Positions 60,974 through 64,000 of a stretch of 64,000 bases of DNA are shown piece after piece (positions within the stretch are counted from its first letter, which is position 1; each line of letters opens with the position of its first letter). The notes under the pieces are model-generated. The model was not told the origin of the DNA, did no database searches, and saw only the letters and a list, made by a program, of their open reading frames with translations. Source of the stretch: Rutidosis leptorrhynchoides (Eukaryota; Streptophyta; Magnoliopsida; Asterales; Asteraceae); the NCBI RefSeq assembly GCF_046630445.1, contig NC_092340.1, positions 34,122,001 to 34,186,000 on the forward strand. The letters run 5' to 3'. The translations under genes were made by a program, and so were the position numbers.

Positions 60974-63734
60974 TGTCATAACCCGTCCTTAACCATAAGA
61001 ACGCGTTAGATAACGTATGATTTCATTGCGAGGTATTGACCTCTATATGAGACATTTTTGAAAGAAAACTGCATATATTATACATTACAAACCATAACCA
61101 TTATTTTTGTTACAAGCTTAAGACAATAAAAAGAAGATTAACGTTTAGCGATAATCTTCGACTTACAAACTTTACAAATGATGACAACAACACGGTTTCT
61201 AGCATATTTTACAATACAACATCTCGGATATGCAGTTTTATTTTTGACACAAACATGCGTACGCAAGATCCTGGTTAGATCCAACATGATGCAACGGAAG
61301 CTTCTAATTATCACCTGAGAATAGACATGTTTAAAACGTCAACATAAAGTTGGTGAGATATAGGTTTAATGCCGGCAGCAATATATATATAGACCACAAG
61401 ATTTCGTATATAAACAGTTTAATAAAAGTATTCTAAGTGGTTGAGCACTTGGTAACCATACTTAACATTTTCACGTCGCATATTCCCTTTAATATGAAAT
61501 CTTACTACACCGTACCAAGTGTAGTCACAAAACGAAGTACTGTGCAACCGTTGAATACTGGTCGTCCAGTCCGGTTGGGGTTGTCAGGCCCGATAGATCT
61601 ATCAACAGGATTCGCGTTTACAATACCGCTGTAAATATTAGTTACCAAGCTACAGGGAAGTATGCCAGTGGTACAACTCAACGTAGAACATATTTTTCAG
61701 TTACTTGTGTCCATATCGTAAAACATAAAATACATGTATTCTCATCCCGAAATATTTAGAGTTTAAAAGTGGGACTATATACTCACTCTTGTCTTGATGA
61801 TATAAATAATTTGACTCGGTCTTCCGGTTGATATCACGAACCTATCCATATATAATATATCAATATGTTTTCATTTTTAAACAAACGTTATAAATATATA
61901 CTTGTTATACTTTTAATACTTTGAATAATTCCTTAGTCCGTAGTTAGCAGTCCGATGTTAGTAATTCAATTTTAATGGTTCATTTTTAGATGTTTAATAT
62001 ACCCGCAATGAAATAAATAAAACCCCCAACGAAATCAATAAAACCCCATCGTATATGTGTTGGTCGAGATTAATCTTGACCCATGGTACCGGTGTTGTCA
62101 AATGACGTGTTGCGTACATAAAGTACCGGTGTTGTCAAATGACGTGTTGCGTACAATCATGGGATCTTATGATTAATCTTCTCGTGTTGTTTACGGGTGA
62201 TCCTGAACCATATAAAATTGAATTATAAGTACATATATATAAAATATCATGTTATCTTAGAAATATGTGATTTATATCATTTTTTTCCAATTGATCCCGT
62301 AGTTGAAATGATCTAGGATAACCAATTTTGTTTCGGTCATAGTTTCTTCGTTACAAATCCGTTTTCGTTGATTCAAATTGCCATCTTCTTGGATCGAGTT
62401 CTTCTTTAAGACTATGAACTGTAAATACCTTGGTTTGTATTCAAAATCATACGGCATAAGTGAAACATTAGTGAAACATATGAAGTTAAACATTTTTGTT
62501 ACAACAAAATCATTTAATGACCATTTTTCTAAAAATACTTATACTTTGAAAAACCAAGTTTTACCTTGTTAAATTAGCATATACATAAGTTATATTACAG
62601 GTCTTGAAGTATTTTAAAAGTTAAGTTAGAAGGATCTATTTAGTTTGCAAACAAGTTTGAAAACATTCAAACTATGTTCTTGTTGTTAAACTTGTATACC
62701 ACAAAATATGATAGCTATATATATATGAATCGAATAAGGTTATGAACATAAATTCTACCTCAAGTTCCTTGGATAAGATTGCTGTAAAAGAGGAGTAAGA
62801 AGCTAGAATCAAAAGGGTGATAGAAGTGGATGAAAGATTGGAAGTAAGTTGGTGTTCTTGGAAGGTTTTCTTGAAGTGTTTTTGTATGGTTTTCTTATGG
62901 TGTTTTAGTATGGTTTTTGAAGCTAGATCTTCTTGGAAACTTTGCTGAATTGATTAAGGGTTTTAAGGCTATGGAAGAGTGTGTGTTTTGCTAGAAAAAT
63001 GAGAGTAATACTTGAATCAAAATGAGGATCCCATGACCTCCTTAAAAACGTGATTATGAGGGGGACATGGACAAATTTTCAAGTTGTAATCTTGTGTAAT
63101 TAGTCAATAAGCTTCCAAATTCAATTACCTTATACCAAGGGCAGTATAAAGGGCTGGTTAGGTGGTGATTTGACATGTATATACCAATAGTAAATACGTA
63201 TAGAAGCTAGGTATGATACGAGTACAAATACTCTAGGTATACGTATAGAAATTTTGTGAAAAATGGAAAGAGGATTCAAATATAGCTATCTTTTGTGAAT
63301 ACACTTACATGGTTTTATGTATTTAAGTCTTTAAAAGTGATTAAATACATTACTTATACAATATATGTATAACATTATAAGTCTTAAGTATTTATGTCAA
63401 ATAACGTTACGTATAGTTATCGTTTTGAAAACTTAAGTTAGTAGTTTCAAAATATACTTGTAACTTATTGTTATTAATACAAAATGAGATATTAAAACAT
63501 TCTTTAATCATGTTAAATATGTATATATACATATATATACACAAACGTATAATTATCATATATTGTATAGTTCGTGATATCATCGGTCAAACTAGACGGT
63601 CAAACGTTGTGTAAAACTCTTTTCGGAAACATAAGTCTCAACAATTTGGATTGCTTATCAAGTTGGCAAGGTTTAATTTATGTAAATATTAATCTTATAA
63701 GTATAGAATGATCGAAAAAGTGCGGGTCGTTACA
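60974..63734 (-). mobile_element. A-type LTR (3' LTR, minus strand) of a second element
   Basis: 2761 bp, TGTCATAACCC at its plus-strand left end and GGTCGTTACA at the right, with a polypurine tract and pol next to it, so it is the 3' LTR of a minus-strand element. It diverges clearly from the A LTRs at 33863 and 42296. Apparent intron complement 61315-61786 (472 bp); direct repeat at about 62085-62155. Confidence 0.9.
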
Positions 63735-64000
63735 TTACCTCCCCGTTAAATAAATTTCGTCCCGAAATTTTAAAATTGTACCTATTTTGCGTCATCGAGA
63801 AACAAGTGCGGATACTTTCGTTTCATCTGATCCTCGCGTTCCCAAGTAAACTCGGGACCTCTTCTAGCATTCCAACGAACCTTAACAATCGGTATATTAC
63901 TCTGTTTGAGCTGTTTAACTTCACGGTCCATGATTTCGATTGGTTCTTCGACGAATTGTAGTTTCTCGTCGACATGGATTTCTTCAAGAGGAATGGTGAG
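63735..64000 (-). CDS. A-type pol C-terminus (chromodomain-like tail), cut by window edge
   Basis: Minus strand, open from the window edge to the stop at 63782-63784. It encodes the [12 protein letters not shown] to PHLFLDDAK end of pol, nearly the same as 42030-42248. No stop or frameshift is seen in the 72 visible codons. The polypurine tract and an AAATTTCG hairpin lie at 63735-63772. Confidence 0.85.

Overview
The window is nuclear DNA of a flowering plant, most likely a eudicot (Asteraceae is only a weak guess from the style of the families). It is AT-rich and consists almost entirely of nested Ty3/gypsy LTR retrotransposons; I found no convincing host gene, rRNA or tRNA. I use five working family names. 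A and C are chromovirus-type (Tekay/Del-like) elements with a Met-initiator tRNA primer site. B is a non-autonomous relative of A with no gag, protease or polymerase. D and E are Athila-like elements; D has an Asp-tRNA-type primer site.

Layout. 1-28428 is a tandem array in minus orientation: B LTRs at 5030-7440 and 26004-28428 bracket a B element that carries a C element (10751-25482, target duplication ATCCC), and a second copy of the same B-with-C arrangement starts at 7440 and runs off the left edge (1-7440 is a slightly diverged repeat of 20982-28428). B had landed in the 3' end of a plus-strand E element (28429-30305), which abuts the 3' region of a minus-strand D element (30306-33862 and 45222-49886). 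D is split between protease and reverse transcriptase by a very young, complete plus-strand A element (33863-45221; two LTRs of identical length, 2926 bp, and nearly identical sequence). After 1.2 kb of unassigned DNA comes a second plus-strand B element (51107-60973, with a hAT-like MITE in its 5' LTR), whose 3' LTR is cut by a minus-strand A-type element (60974 to the edge).

Inferred order of events: D inserted, then E into or beside D, B into E, C into B, then unequal recombination between B LTRs made the array; A hit D much later. Coding regions are decayed: family A has two in-frame TGA codons, D many stops and frameshifts, C lacks gag and protease.

The most interesting signals are not classical genes. 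LTRs of A, B and C share an apparent 472-523 bp intron (GTGAGT donor, TTCTCAG acceptor) inside the LTR. B keeps a single non-gag ORF of exactly 188 codons in two separate insertions. Palindromes with a TGCG/CGCA half-site cluster just upstream of TATA boxes in B, D and E. Polypurine-tract-like modules are repeated inside A and B, and short hairpins precede the polypurine tracts.
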